A stretch of DNA of 64,000 nt, taken from NCBI RefSeq assembly GCF_947490415.1, contig NZ_CANLGX010000004.1, forward strand, positions 62,001 to 126,000. The letters are read 5' to 3'. Below are positions 27,192 to 35,693 of this stretch, one piece after another. The first letter of the stretch is position 1. Each line of letters opens with the position of its first letter. The DNA is from an uncultured Eudoraea sp. (lineage in GTDB: Bacteria > Bacteroidota > Bacteroidia > Flavobacteriales > Flavobacteriaceae). Under the pieces are notes generated by a model. The model worked only from the letters and a program-made list of their open reading frames with translations, did not search any database and was not told the origin of the DNA. Both the position numbers and the translations under genes were made by a program.

Positions 27192-29741
27192 ATGGATGAT
27201 AATTTTTCACCTAGAGTAAAAGATGTAATTGCTTACAGCAAGGAAGAAGCATTAAGACTCGGCCATGATTTTATTGGTACGGAGCATTTAATGCTGGGAT
27301 TGCTGCGCGATGGAAATGGAAAAGCAATTAGTATTCTGGATGCACTCGATGTGGATCTGGATCACCTAAGGCGCAAAGTGGAAATTTTGAGTCCGGCCAA
27401 TCCAAATTCCGGAGGTATCCAAAAAGATAAAAAAAACCTTCATCTGACGAGACAGGCAGAACGTGCGCTAAAAACTACCTTCCTGGAAGCGAAATTATTT
27501 CAAAGCTCTTCAATAAATACAGCACATTTACTTTTGTGCATCCTTAGAAATGAAAACGATCCAACCACAAAATTACTCCATAAACTTAAAGTGGATTATG
27601 ATGGAGTGAAAGATCAGTTTAAATCTATGATCACCAGTGAGGACGACTATATTGATTCTCCTACTTCAGAATCTTTTCCCAGTGATTCCGATGAGCCTGT
27701 GGAAGGCAAGGAAGGATCTTTTGGAGGGGCTTCCGGTCAAAAAGGAAATAAAAAATCCAAAACACCTGTTTTGGACAATTTTGGAAGAGATTTAACCCGG
27801 CTTGCAGAAGATAACAAATTAGATCCTGTTGTAGGACGGGAGAAAGAAATTGAGCGTGTTTCTCAGATACTGAGCAGAAGAAAGAAAAATAACCCACTTC
27901 TTATAGGAGAACCTGGTGTTGGTAAAAGTGCTATTGCCGAAGGTTTAGCACTTAGAATCATTGACAAGAAGGTATCACGTATCCTTTATAATAAGAGAGT
28001 AGTTACTTTAGATCTGGCTTCACTGGTTGCTGGTACAAAATATCGCGGACAGTTTGAAGAGCGGATGAAAGCCGTGATGAACGAGTTGGAAAAGAACGAT
28101 GACGTAATTCTGTTTATAGATGAGATCCATACTATTGTAGGAGCAGGAGGAGCAACAGGCAGTTTGGATGCTTCAAATATGTTTAAACCGGCTTTGGCTA
28201 GGGGAGAAATTCAATGTATTGGAGCAACTACACTTGATGAATACAGACAGTATATTGAAAAAGATGGTGCTCTGGAAAGACGTTTCCAAAAAGTAATGGT
28301 AGAGCCAACCACAGTGGAGGAAACCATTGAAATATTAATGAATATTAAAGGGAAATACGAAGATCACCACAATGTAAATTATACTGATGAAGCCATTATC
28401 GCCTGTGTCAAGCTAACCAACAGGTATATGACGGACCGGTTTTTACCGGATAAAGCTATAGATGCGCTGGACGAATCTGGTTCACGGGTACATATAATAA
28501 ACATGGATGTTCCAAAGCAAATTCTTGAATTGGAAAATCAGTTGGATGATGTGCGTGAATTGAAGAATAGCGTGGTTAAGAAACAGCGTTATGAGGAAGC
28601 TGCAAAGCTTAGGGATGATGAAAAGAGACTTGAAAAGGAACTTTCTATTGCGCAGGAAAAGTGGGAAGAAGACAGTAAACTTCACCGTGAAACCGTAAGT
28701 GAAGATAATGTTGCCGATGTAGTATCTATGATGAGTGGAATTCCGGTTAATAGAATAGCACAGACGGAAAGCAATAAACTTGCTGAGTTGCCAAATCTTA
28801 TTAAAGGGAATGTAATTGGACAAGATGAAGCTGTAGCTAAAGTAGCCAAAGCCATTCAACGAAACAGGGCTGGTCTAAAAGATCCTAATAAACCTATAGG
28901 TTCCTTCATTTTCCTCGGACAAACCGGTGTTGGTAAAACCCAGTTGGCCAAGGTATTAGCACAAGAACTTTTTGATTCTGAAGATGCCTTGATCCGCGTT
29001 GATATGAGCGAGTATATGGAAAAATTTGCCATATCCAGATTAGTTGGGGCTCCTCCTGGTTATGTGGGTTACGAGGAAGGTGGACAACTTACTGAAAAAG
29101 TTAGGCGCAAACCTTATTCGGTAATTCTTTTGGATGAAATTGAAAAAGCGCATCCTGATGTTTTTAACATGTTACTTCAGGTATTGGATGATGGTTTTTT
29201 AACGGATAGTTTAGGGCGTAAAATAGATTTTAGGAATACAATCATTATAATGACCTCGAATATTGGTGCCCGACAACTTAAGGACTTTGGACAAGGCGTT
29301 GGTTTCGGTACAGCGGCCAAAAAATCGCAGGAACATGATCACCATAAGGGTGTGATTGAAAATGCGCTTAAAAAAGCTTTTGCCCCGGAGTTTCTGAACA
29401 GAATAGATGATGTTGTTGTATTTAATCCATTGGAGCGAAAACATATACACAAGATTATCGACATTGAATTAAATAAGCTTTATGAAAGAATAAAGGATAT
29501 TGGATACCATCTGAATTTAACTGATAAAGCAAAAGATTATATCGCTGATAAAGGTTTTGACAAAGAATACGGTGCCCGACCTTTAAAAAGAGCTATTCAG
29601 AAGTATATTGAAGATACCCTGGCGGAAGAAATTGTAAATTCTAAACTCGAAGAAGGGGATAGTATTTTTATGGATTTGGATGAAAAGAAAAATGAACTGT
29701 CTATTAAGATAAAAAAATCCAAGAAGGGCTCCAAAGCATAA
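27192..29741 (+). CDS. clpC: ATP-dependent Clp protease ATP-binding subunit ClpC
   Basis: A Hsp100 unfoldase of 849 residues that feeds substrates into ClpP. It has the two N-terminal Clp repeats (1-145), the first AAA+ module with Walker A GEPGVGKSA (about 237) and Walker B LFIDEIHT, a UVR-type coiled insertion (QRYEEAAKLRDDEKRLEKEL, about 475), and the second AAA+ module with LGQTGVGKTQLA (about 575) followed by the D2-small domain. The UVR segment distinguishes ClpC from ClpA and ClpB. The ClpP-docking loop was not located with certainty. It is a monocistronic-looking unit with its own terminator. Confidence 0.95.
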   Translation: MDDNFSPRVKDVIAYSKEEALRLGHDFIGTEHLMLGLLRDGNGKAISILDALDVDLDHLRRKVEILSPANPNSGGIQKDKKNLHLTRQAERALKTTFLEAKLFQSSSINTAHLLLCILRNENDPTTKLLHKLKVDYDGVKDQFKSMITSEDDYIDSPTSESFPSDSDEPVEGKEGSFGGASGQKGNKKSKTPVLDNFGRDLTRLAEDNKLDPVVGREKEIERVSQILSRRKKNNPLLIGEPGVGKSAIAEGLALRIIDKKVSRILYNKRVVTLDLASLVAGTKYRGQFEERMKAVMNELEKNDDVILFIDEIHTIVGAGGATGSLDASNMFKPALARGEIQCIGATTLDEYRQYIEKDGALERRFQKVMVEPTTVEETIEILMNIKGKYEDHHNVNYTDEAIIACVKLTNRYMTDRFLPDKAIDALDESGSRVHIINMDVPKQILELENQLDDVRELKNSVVKKQRYEEAAKLRDDEKRLEKELSIAQEKWEEDSKLHRETVSEDNVADVVSMMSGIPVNRIAQTESNKLAELPNLIKGNVIGQDEAVAKVAKAIQRNRAGLKDPNKPIGSFIFLGQTGVGKTQLAKVLAQELFDSEDALIRVDMSEYMEKFAISRLVGAPPGYVGYEEGGQLTEKVRRKPYSVILLDEIEKAHPDVFNMLLQVLDDGFLTDSLGRKIDFRNTIIIMTSNIGARQLKDFGQGVGFGTAAKKSQEHDHHKGVIENALKKAFAPEFLNRIDDVVVFNPLERKHIHKIIDIELNKLYERIKDIGYHLNLTDKAKDYIADKGFDKEYGARPLKRAIQKYIEDTLAEEIVNSKLEEGDSIFMDLDEKKNELSIKIKKSKKGSKA

Positions 29742-29763
29742 CAAAATGTAAGAATTTAGTTAT

Positions 29764-29794
29764 AAAGGAATCAAGTTATTTGGTTCCTTTTTTT
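29764..29794 (+). terminator. Intrinsic terminator after clpC
   Basis: An 11-bp stem (AAAGGAATCAA at 29764-29774 with TTGGTTCCTTT at 29780-29790, one G-T pair) and T-run to 29794. Confidence 0.88.
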
Positions 29795-29942
29795 ATTTCC
29801 CTAGATTACAACAAGTAAGAATAAGAATACAGTTTCAACACGGTGTAAACCAGTTAAACGATATATACGCTTTTGATCTAATATTTTTCGGAAACCTTGC
29901 CCAAGCGTATACTTTCGTTTTAGACACACTAAACTATATGAA

Positions 29943-30344
29943 ATGAAAGTCGGACCGGCTAAAAAAATTATTATAGTTAAAGAATACAACTTAGATATTG
30001 GTACCGTTCAGGTATTTAAAAATCATATGGTTGCAATCTTTGACGAAGGGGCAACACTTACCCTGGAAAGGGCTTATCAAATTATAGGAATTTCAGAGAT
30101 ACATTTCAGAGATACAAACTTTGGCATTATTAGTCTCAGAAAAAATTCTTATGCCGTTGATCCCACTATTTACAGCTATTTAAGGGAGTTAAAAAATCTT
30201 AAAGCATTTGCTATTGTTTCCGTAAAGGAAGTAGATATGCATAATTTTAAAATTGAAAAACTCTTCTACAAAAAACCAATGAAATTTTACATTGATTATA
30301 ACAATGCACTTGCCTGGGTGCAAAGAAGAGTTAGAAAGAAGTGA
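29943..30344 (+). CDS. Uncharacterised small cytoplasmic protein
   Basis: I do not recognise a named family for this 133-residue basic protein. It alternates beta-like and helical stretches (KKIIIVKEYNLDIGTVQVFK; LKAFAIVSVKEVDM), a pattern reminiscent of SpoIIAA/STAS-type folds as seen in many small flavobacterial proteins, but without a diagnostic motif. There is no signal peptide or membrane segment. Upstream, TACTTTCG near 29910 is one base off the -7 consensus. The gene ends 3 bp before the end of nnr on the opposite strand. Codon use matches its neighbours and the frame is intact, so it is likely a real gene. Confidence 0.7.
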   Translation: MKVGPAKKIIIVKEYNLDIGTVQVFKNHMVAIFDEGATLTLERAYQIIGISEIHFRDTNFGIISLRKNSYAVDPTIYSYLRELKNLKAFAIVSVKEVDMHNFKIEKLFYKKPMKFYIDYNNALAWVQRRVRKK

Positions 30345-30347
30345 GAA

Positions 30348-31892
30348 CTAGTTCTCCTTCGTTTCTTTTTCAATATCTGTAGGTGGTACATTAAACAGAT
30401 CAAGATAAGCTGGCCCAATACCATTAATTATTGCTGTTGCAGTCAGCGCCTGGTATCCTAAATTTTCAATTGCAATATCTCCTGCTCTACCGTGGAGGTA
30501 TACTCCAAAAATAGCTGCTATTAAAGGTTCATACTTCTGGGCAATTAATGAGGTTATCACACCGGTAAGTACATCTCCGCTTCCTGCCGTTGCCATTCCG
30601 GGGTTTCCCGTAGTATTTACATATCCCTTCCCATTGTAGACTACTATAGTATGAGCCTCTTTGAGCACCAGGATACAGTCGTGTTTTTTGGAGAATTCTT
30701 TGGCTTTGTGTAGTTTATCAAAATCGTCCTCCCAATTACCTATCAAACGCCTCAATTCTCCCGGGTGAGGCGTGAGTATAGTTTTTGGGGGAAGCATTTT
30801 TAACAGCGATTTTTTTTTGGCTAGTATATTAAGGCCATCAGCATCAATAACCATCGGACAGTTAGTTGTTCCTAAGAACTTTGTGAACGCTTCCTGAGTA
30901 CTTTTGGCAGTTCCCAGTCCAATTCCCATGCCTATTACATCGGGCTCTATGTTCAAAGAAATATTCATAATTTCATCTTCGCCTTGGTCTGTAATAACCA
31001 TAACCTCAGGCACTGAGCTCTGAATTGGTATATATCCGCATTGCGGTACATAGGCCGAAACCAATCCACTCCCGGAGGTAATACAGGCCCTGGAAGCAAG
31101 GGAGACAGCACCAATTTTTCCATGGCTGCCACCAAGAATCAAAGCATGCCCGTACGTGCCTTTATGTGAAAATTTTTCCCTCGGCAAATAATATTGTAAA
31201 ACCTTATTTTTGGTAATAAGCTCATAGTCGGCCTCTGTTTGTTCAATAAATTTTTGAGACAAATCTATATTCAAAATTTCCCATTGATTAGAGAAAATTC
31301 CGGTTTCCGGTAAGAAAAAAATAAGTTTTGGAAACTGAAAACTGAGGACATAATTAGCTTTGACCACCGCTTTTGAATTTTTAACGGCCTGATCTAAAAA
31401 CAAACCAGAAGGGACATCAACTGAAACCACAAAAGCCCCTGAATTATTAAGATGTTCTATAAGCCGCTCTACCCACTGATCGGGTGATCTGTTCAACCCA
31501 ATCCCGAAAAGAGCATCAATAATAATATCTTCTGAATCTAATGAAGGGAGTTCAGTATCCTGGTTAACAAAGTTTGGCCAAATCTTGCGGTCCTTTAACC
31601 GTTCCAAATTAATCAGGAAATCGTGAGACCTCTTCTCACTATAGTTTACAACAAATACCTCAAAATTATATCCATGTTCCCATAATTGCCTGGCCAGGGC
31701 TAATCCATCGCCGCCGTTATTCCCAATCCCGCAGAACAACTTAATTTTAACCTGATCACCCTGTAACCTATGGTGAAACCAGTTAAAAAGCCGGGTTGCC
31801 GCCCTTTCCATAAGCGCATCACTGCTAATATCCTGCTCTTCTAATGTAAATTGATCGGCTGCGTATATCTGTTTGGCTGTAAATATCTTCAT
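30348..31892 (-). CDS. nnr: Bifunctional NAD(P)H-hydrate repair enzyme
   Basis: The protein joins two repair activities for damaged NADH and NADPH. Residues 1 to about 215 are the YjeF-N epimerase (GNNGGDGLALARQL near 56-69), which interconverts the R and S hydrates. Residues from about 235 are the ADP- or ATP-dependent S-hydrate dehydratase, with LILGGSHGKIGA (about 250), ILTPHPGELRRL (about 375) and the ribokinase-like anion hole AGSGDVLTGV (about 440). The length of 514 matches bacterial fusion forms. The start ATG at 31892 is followed upstream by 400 bp that hold the thr leader on the other strand. No promoter for nnr was identified with confidence. Confidence 0.93.
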   Translation of the reverse strand: MKIFTAKQIYAADQFTLEEQDISSDALMERAATRLFNWFHHRLQGDQVKIKLFCGIGNNGGDGLALARQLWEHGYNFEVFVVNYSEKRSHDFLINLERLKDRKIWPNFVNQDTELPSLDSEDIIIDALFGIGLNRSPDQWVERLIEHLNNSGAFVVSVDVPSGLFLDQAVKNSKAVVKANYVLSFQFPKLIFFLPETGIFSNQWEILNIDLSQKFIEQTEADYELITKNKVLQYYLPREKFSHKGTYGHALILGGSHGKIGAVSLASRACITSGSGLVSAYVPQCGYIPIQSSVPEVMVITDQGEDEIMNISLNIEPDVIGMGIGLGTAKSTQEAFTKFLGTTNCPMVIDADGLNILAKKKSLLKMLPPKTILTPHPGELRRLIGNWEDDFDKLHKAKEFSKKHDCILVLKEAHTIVVYNGKGYVNTTGNPGMATAGSGDVLTGVITSLIAQKYEPLIAAIFGVYLHGRAGDIAIENLGYQALTATAIINGIGPAYLDLFNVPPTDIEKETKEN

Positions 31893-32075
31893 TTCCCGTT
31901 TAAAGGTTAGATTTTGAGTTCCCTTATTAAGTAATAACCGTATTTGAAATAGATTGTTCCATTTTAGTTCCTATTTACAAATTCTGATGTATTGAATGAA
32001 TCAACCTAAAAAGCGGCTATTTTATGTAAAAATATTTGAAAAAAATTGATGACTTCGTAAAAATAACATGAATTA

Positions 32076-32106
32076 TTTGATAAGGGGTTCAAAAGTCCTA
32101 CTTTTG
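32076..32106 (+). promoter_or_regulatory. Promoter of the thr operon (Bacteroidota consensus)
   Basis: TTTG at 32076-32079, 19 bases, then TACTTTTG at 32099-32106: an exact match to TTTG-N19-TAnnTTTG. The expected transcript start, about 7 bases on, is just upstream of the leader peptide ATG at 32126. The -7 element lies inside an inverted repeat (TTCAAAAG at 32088-32095, CTTTTGAA at 32101-32108). Confidence 0.75.
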
Positions 32107-32125
32107 AATTGTTATCATAGGCATT

Positions 32126-32218
32126 ATGAAAAGCATATCGGACATAAATAAATGGGCTTCATCCCATACCAACAGGCACAATTTTGCTGTTATCACTACT
32201 ACTACCCCTAAGGGGTAA
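32126..32218 (+). CDS. Thr operon leader peptide (30 residues)
   Basis: A short open frame beginning 20 bases after the promoter and ending 75 bases before thrA. It encodes MKSISDINKW, then ASSHTNRHNF, then AVITTTTPKG. Four consecutive Thr codons (ACT ACT ACT ACC) follow an Ile codon right before the stop, the same logic as the E. coli thr leader, which is rich in Thr and Ile. Those codons run straight into the left arm of a hairpin that ends at the stop. This is the expected design of a ribosome-mediated attenuator sensing charged tRNA-Thr and perhaps tRNA-Ile. Conservation of the peptide in relatives could not be tested here. Confidence 0.72.
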   Translation: MKSISDINKWASSHTNRHNFAVITTTTPKG

Positions 32219-32262
32219 GATTCTACATACACGTCCGTACCCATTTAAATATAGCACCCCCT
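32203..32262 (+). promoter_or_regulatory. Attenuator-like alternative hairpins of the thr leader
   Basis: GGGGTA at 32212-32217 can pair with TACCCC at 32203-32208, which is covered by a ribosome stalled on the Thr codons. Parts of the same G-run can instead pair with TACCC at 32238-32242 or CCCCT at 32258-32262. The three pairings exclude each other. No clear T-run follows any hairpin, so termination may be weak or factor-dependent, or control may be on translation. Confidence 0.5.
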
Positions 32263-32293
32263 GTATCAATCAAGCAATTAATAATATCATAAA

Positions 32294-34738
32294 ATGAAGG
32301 TTTTAAAATTTGGAGGTACTTCAGTAGCCAATGCACAACATATAAAGCAGGTTCAGAATATCGTCAAAAATTTGGATGAAAATAATATTGTGGTTGTAGT
32401 ATCTGCTTTGGGAGGAATTACAGATCTGCTTCTAAAGACTGTTGATTTGGCATCAAATCAGGATGAAAGCTATAAAGATAGTCTTCGGGAAATAGAAGAC
32501 AGGCATATAAAGGCCATAAAAGAACTTATCCCAATTAAATTACAAAGCGCTATTTTAAGTAAGGTAAAAAGCGAATTAAACACCCTGGACACCTTAGCAG
32601 AAGGTGCATTTCTAATTGCCGAAAAAACGCCGCAGTTAACGGACAAGATTGTTAGTTTTGGTGAGCTTTTATCATCCTTTATAATAAGTGAATTCTTTAT
32701 CTCGGCAGGTATGAATGCAGCCTTCAAGGATAGCCGGGAGCTGATCAAAACTGACGACACATATGGAAAGGCTGCTGTGGATTTTGAAAGTACAAACACC
32801 AATTGTAAAGCTTATTTTTCAAATACAAAAAATAAAATAACTGTTATTCCCGGATTTATTTCTTCATCAGCCAAAGGTAATCCCACAACCCTAGGCAGAG
32901 GCGGTTCGGATTATTCTGCGGCTGTGGTGGCCAGTGCAATAGATGCAGAAGAATTACAAATATGGACGGACGTAAGTGGGATGTATACAGCAAACCCCAG
33001 GATAGTTAAACAAGCCAAAGCCATACCGCAGATATCCTATGAAGAGGCAATGGAATTGTCCCATTTTGGAGCCAAAGTTTTGTACCCACCTACCATTCAG
33101 CCCGTTCTATCGAAAAACATACCTATTCTTATTAAAAATACTTTTGCCCCGGAGGAGGCAGGTACCTTAATAGCTAAAAATGAAAATGTCCTGGGCAAAT
33201 CTGTTCGGGGAATCAGTAATGTTGAGCATATTACGCTTCTTTCCCTAGAAGGTCCCGGAATGATAGGAATACCGGGCATTTCAAAACGCTTTTTTGAAGT
33301 GCTTTCTCAGGCCGGTATTAGTGTTGTCCTTATTACTCAGGCATCCTCAGAACATTCAATTTGTGTTGGAATTTCTGATAATGATGCAGTTATTGCAGAA
33401 TCACTGGTAAACGCAGCCTTCGAATATGAAATAGCTACACATAAAATTAAGCCTGTTTTAGTGGAAACCGGGCTCGCCATCATTGCGTTGGTAGGAGATA
33501 ATATGAAAAGCCATCAAGGACTAAGCGGCAAGATGTTTAGTGCATTAGGTAAAAATAATGTAAATATCAGAGCCATAGCCCAGGGGGCATCAGAAAGGAA
33601 TATTTCCGCTGTAATAAAAAATGATGATGTTAAAAAAGCTCTTAATACTTTACATGAAGAGTTCTTTGAGGAGAACATTAAGCAATTAAACCTCTTCGTC
33701 ATGGGGGTTGGAAATGTGGGTTCCAGATTTATTAAGCAAATCCAAAAACAGAAAAAATACCTCAAAACCAATCTTAAGCTAAATCTCAGGGTAATTGGAT
33801 TATCCAATTCCAGAACCATGATTTTCGAAGAAGGCGGAATTCCTTTAGAACATTGGGAAGAGCTTTTAGCAAAAGGTGAAAAAGCTGATAGAACAAAGTT
33901 TTATGAAAACGTATTAAAGTACAATTATCGAAATAGCATTTTTGTAGATAATACAGCCAGCGAAATTGTAGCCAATGACTACTCTGATTATTTAAAGCGG
34001 AGTATCTCTGTAGTTACCTGCAATAAAATTGCATGTTCTTCAGACTATAAAAAATATAGAGACCTTAAAGATCTTTCAAGGGAATACAATTCTCCATTCC
34101 TTTTTGAGACCAATGTGGGTGCCGGATTACCCATAATAGATACTTTGAAGCATTTGATAGTGTCCGGAGATAAAATAAACAAAATACAAGCTGTATTGTC
34201 CGGAAGCCTGAATTTTGTTTTTAATAATTTTAATGACAAAACCACCTTTCATGATATTGTTAAAAGAGCGCAAGAAGAGGGTTATACTGAACCGGATCCA
34301 AAAATAGATTTAAGTGGTATTGATGTCATGCGAAAGATATTAATTTTGGCACGAGAAAGCGGTTATGTACTTGACATTGAAGATATAAAGAACAAATCAT
34401 TTTTGCCTGAGGAAAGTCTGGCTGCAACCAACAATGAAGACTTTTATGCCTCACTTACTGCCAATGAAAAATCGTTTCAAAATTTATATAAAAAGGCCGT
34501 TTCTTCTGAAAGTAAGCTCAAATATGTTGCAGAATTTGAGAATGGCAAAGCAAGTGTTGGCCTAGAGTTAATCCCTAAAGGTCATGACTTTTATAATTTG
34601 GAAGGAAGCGACAATATTGTTCTTTTTTATACCGAAAGATACCCTAACCAACCGCTGATCATAAAAGGAGCCGGAGCCGGGGCCGATGTTACTGCATCCG
34701 GAATTTTTGCAGATATAATTAGAATAGGAAATTTTTAA
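32294..34738 (+). CDS. thrA: Bifunctional aspartokinase / homoserine dehydrogenase
   Basis: This 814-residue fusion catalyses the first and third steps from aspartate to threonine. The aspartokinase starts at once with KFGGTSVANA (5-14) and covers about 1-290 (GGSDYSAAV near 207). Two ACT-type regulatory domains lie at about 310-455 and normally bind threonine. The homoserine dehydrogenase follows from about 462 with the NAD(P)-binding FVMGVGNVGSRF and the conserved GLPIIDTLKHLI region near 617. It is preceded by a consensus promoter and a Thr-rich leader peptide, and thrB begins 4 bp after its stop, so expression is probably controlled by threonine both at the RNA and the enzyme level. Confidence 0.96.
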   Translation: MKVLKFGGTSVANAQHIKQVQNIVKNLDENNIVVVVSALGGITDLLLKTVDLASNQDESYKDSLREIEDRHIKAIKELIPIKLQSAILSKVKSELNTLDTLAEGAFLIAEKTPQLTDKIVSFGELLSSFIISEFFISAGMNAAFKDSRELIKTDDTYGKAAVDFESTNTNCKAYFSNTKNKITVIPGFISSSAKGNPTTLGRGGSDYSAAVVASAIDAEELQIWTDVSGMYTANPRIVKQAKAIPQISYEEAMELSHFGAKVLYPPTIQPVLSKNIPILIKNTFAPEEAGTLIAKNENVLGKSVRGISNVEHITLLSLEGPGMIGIPGISKRFFEVLSQAGISVVLITQASSEHSICVGISDNDAVIAESLVNAAFEYEIATHKIKPVLVETGLAIIALVGDNMKSHQGLSGKMFSALGKNNVNIRAIAQGASERNISAVIKNDDVKKALNTLHEEFFEENIKQLNLFVMGVGNVGSRFIKQIQKQKKYLKTNLKLNLRVIGLSNSRTMIFEEGGIPLEHWEELLAKGEKADRTKFYENVLKYNYRNSIFVDNTASEIVANDYSDYLKRSISVVTCNKIACSSDYKKYRDLKDLSREYNSPFLFETNVGAGLPIIDTLKHLIVSGDKINKIQAVLSGSLNFVFNNFNDKTTFHDIVKRAQEEGYTEPDPKIDLSGIDVMRKILILARESGYVLDIEDIKNKSFLPEESLAATNNEDFYASLTANEKSFQNLYKKAVSSESKLKYVAEFENGKASVGLELIPKGHDFYNLEGSDNIVLFYTERYPNQPLIIKGAGAGADVTASGIFADIIRIGNF

Positions 34739-34742
34739 TCAA

Positions 34743-35663
34743 ATGAATAGTATTAAAGTCTTTTGTCCGGCTACCATAGCTAATATCTCATGCGGATTTG
34801 ATGTCCTGGGGTTAGCATTGGATGCAATAGGTGATGAAATGATAGTACATAAGACAAATGAACCAGGTATTAAAATCTCTAAGATAACTGGACAATCGCT
34901 GCCCCTGGAGACTATGGATAACGTAGCCGGCGTAGCGGGATTGGCCTTATTGAAAGAAAGCGGTTATTCTGGTGGCTTTGAGATAGAAATACATAAAAAG
35001 ATTAAAGCAGGCAGCGGTATTGGAAGTAGTGCGGCAAGTGCCGCAGGAGCTGTATGGGCCATGAATGAACTTCTGGAGAAACCTTTTTCACCTATTGAGC
35101 TGGTTAAATTTGCTATGCAAGGCGAGGCATTAGCCAGCGGTGTAGCGCATGCGGACAATGTAGCACCTGCATTATATGGTGGGTTTACCCTGGTGCGCAG
35201 CTATGAACCTCTGGATATTATAAAAATAAACACACCTCCGGAGTTGTACGCTACAGTTATCCATCCTCAGATTGAAGTAAAGACCTCAGATTCAAGAAAA
35301 ATACTGAAAACATCAATTTCTTTAAAAGATGGGATAAAACAATGGGGGAATGTTGGTGGCCTCATATCGGGCCTTTTCCTTGAAGATTATGATCTAATTG
35401 GCAGGTCTCTGGTAGACCATATCGTAGAACCTATCCGCTCTATGTTAATACCGGGTTTCAGTGAAGTAAAATCAGCAACCATTAAAGCAGGAGCCCTGGG
35501 CACGGGTATTTCTGGTTCTGGTCCTTCAATTTTTGCCCTGAGTAAAGGAAAGGAAACGGCGGATAGAGTGGCGAAAGCCATGAAAAATGTATATATCAAT
35601 ATAGGTGTGGATTATGATGTATATGTTTCAAAAATAAATACCATAGGAATGCGTAAAATATAA
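34743..35663 (+). CDS. thrB: Homoserine kinase
   Basis: A GHMP-family kinase of 306 residues that phosphorylates homoserine. The ATP-binding glycine-rich loop is AGSGIGSSAASAAG (about 89-102), and the third GHMP motif is GISGSGPSIFAL (about 257-268). The N-terminus VFCPATIANISCGFDVLGLAL is the typical substrate-side strand-loop of the family. It starts 4 bp after thrA and ends 30 bp before thrC, clearly within one operon. Length and motifs are standard, and nothing unusual is seen. Confidence 0.96.
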   Translation: MNSIKVFCPATIANISCGFDVLGLALDAIGDEMIVHKTNEPGIKISKITGQSLPLETMDNVAGVAGLALLKESGYSGGFEIEIHKKIKAGSGIGSSAASAAGAVWAMNELLEKPFSPIELVKFAMQGEALASGVAHADNVAPALYGGFTLVRSYEPLDIIKINTPPELYATVIHPQIEVKTSDSRKILKTSISLKDGIKQWGNVGGLISGLFLEDYDLIGRSLVDHIVEPIRSMLIPGFSEVKSATIKAGALGTGISGSGPSIFALSKGKETADRVAKAMKNVYINIGVDYDVYVSKINTIGMRKI

Positions 35664-35693
35664 TTTTGACTTTTACTTCCATAAAACCGGCAA

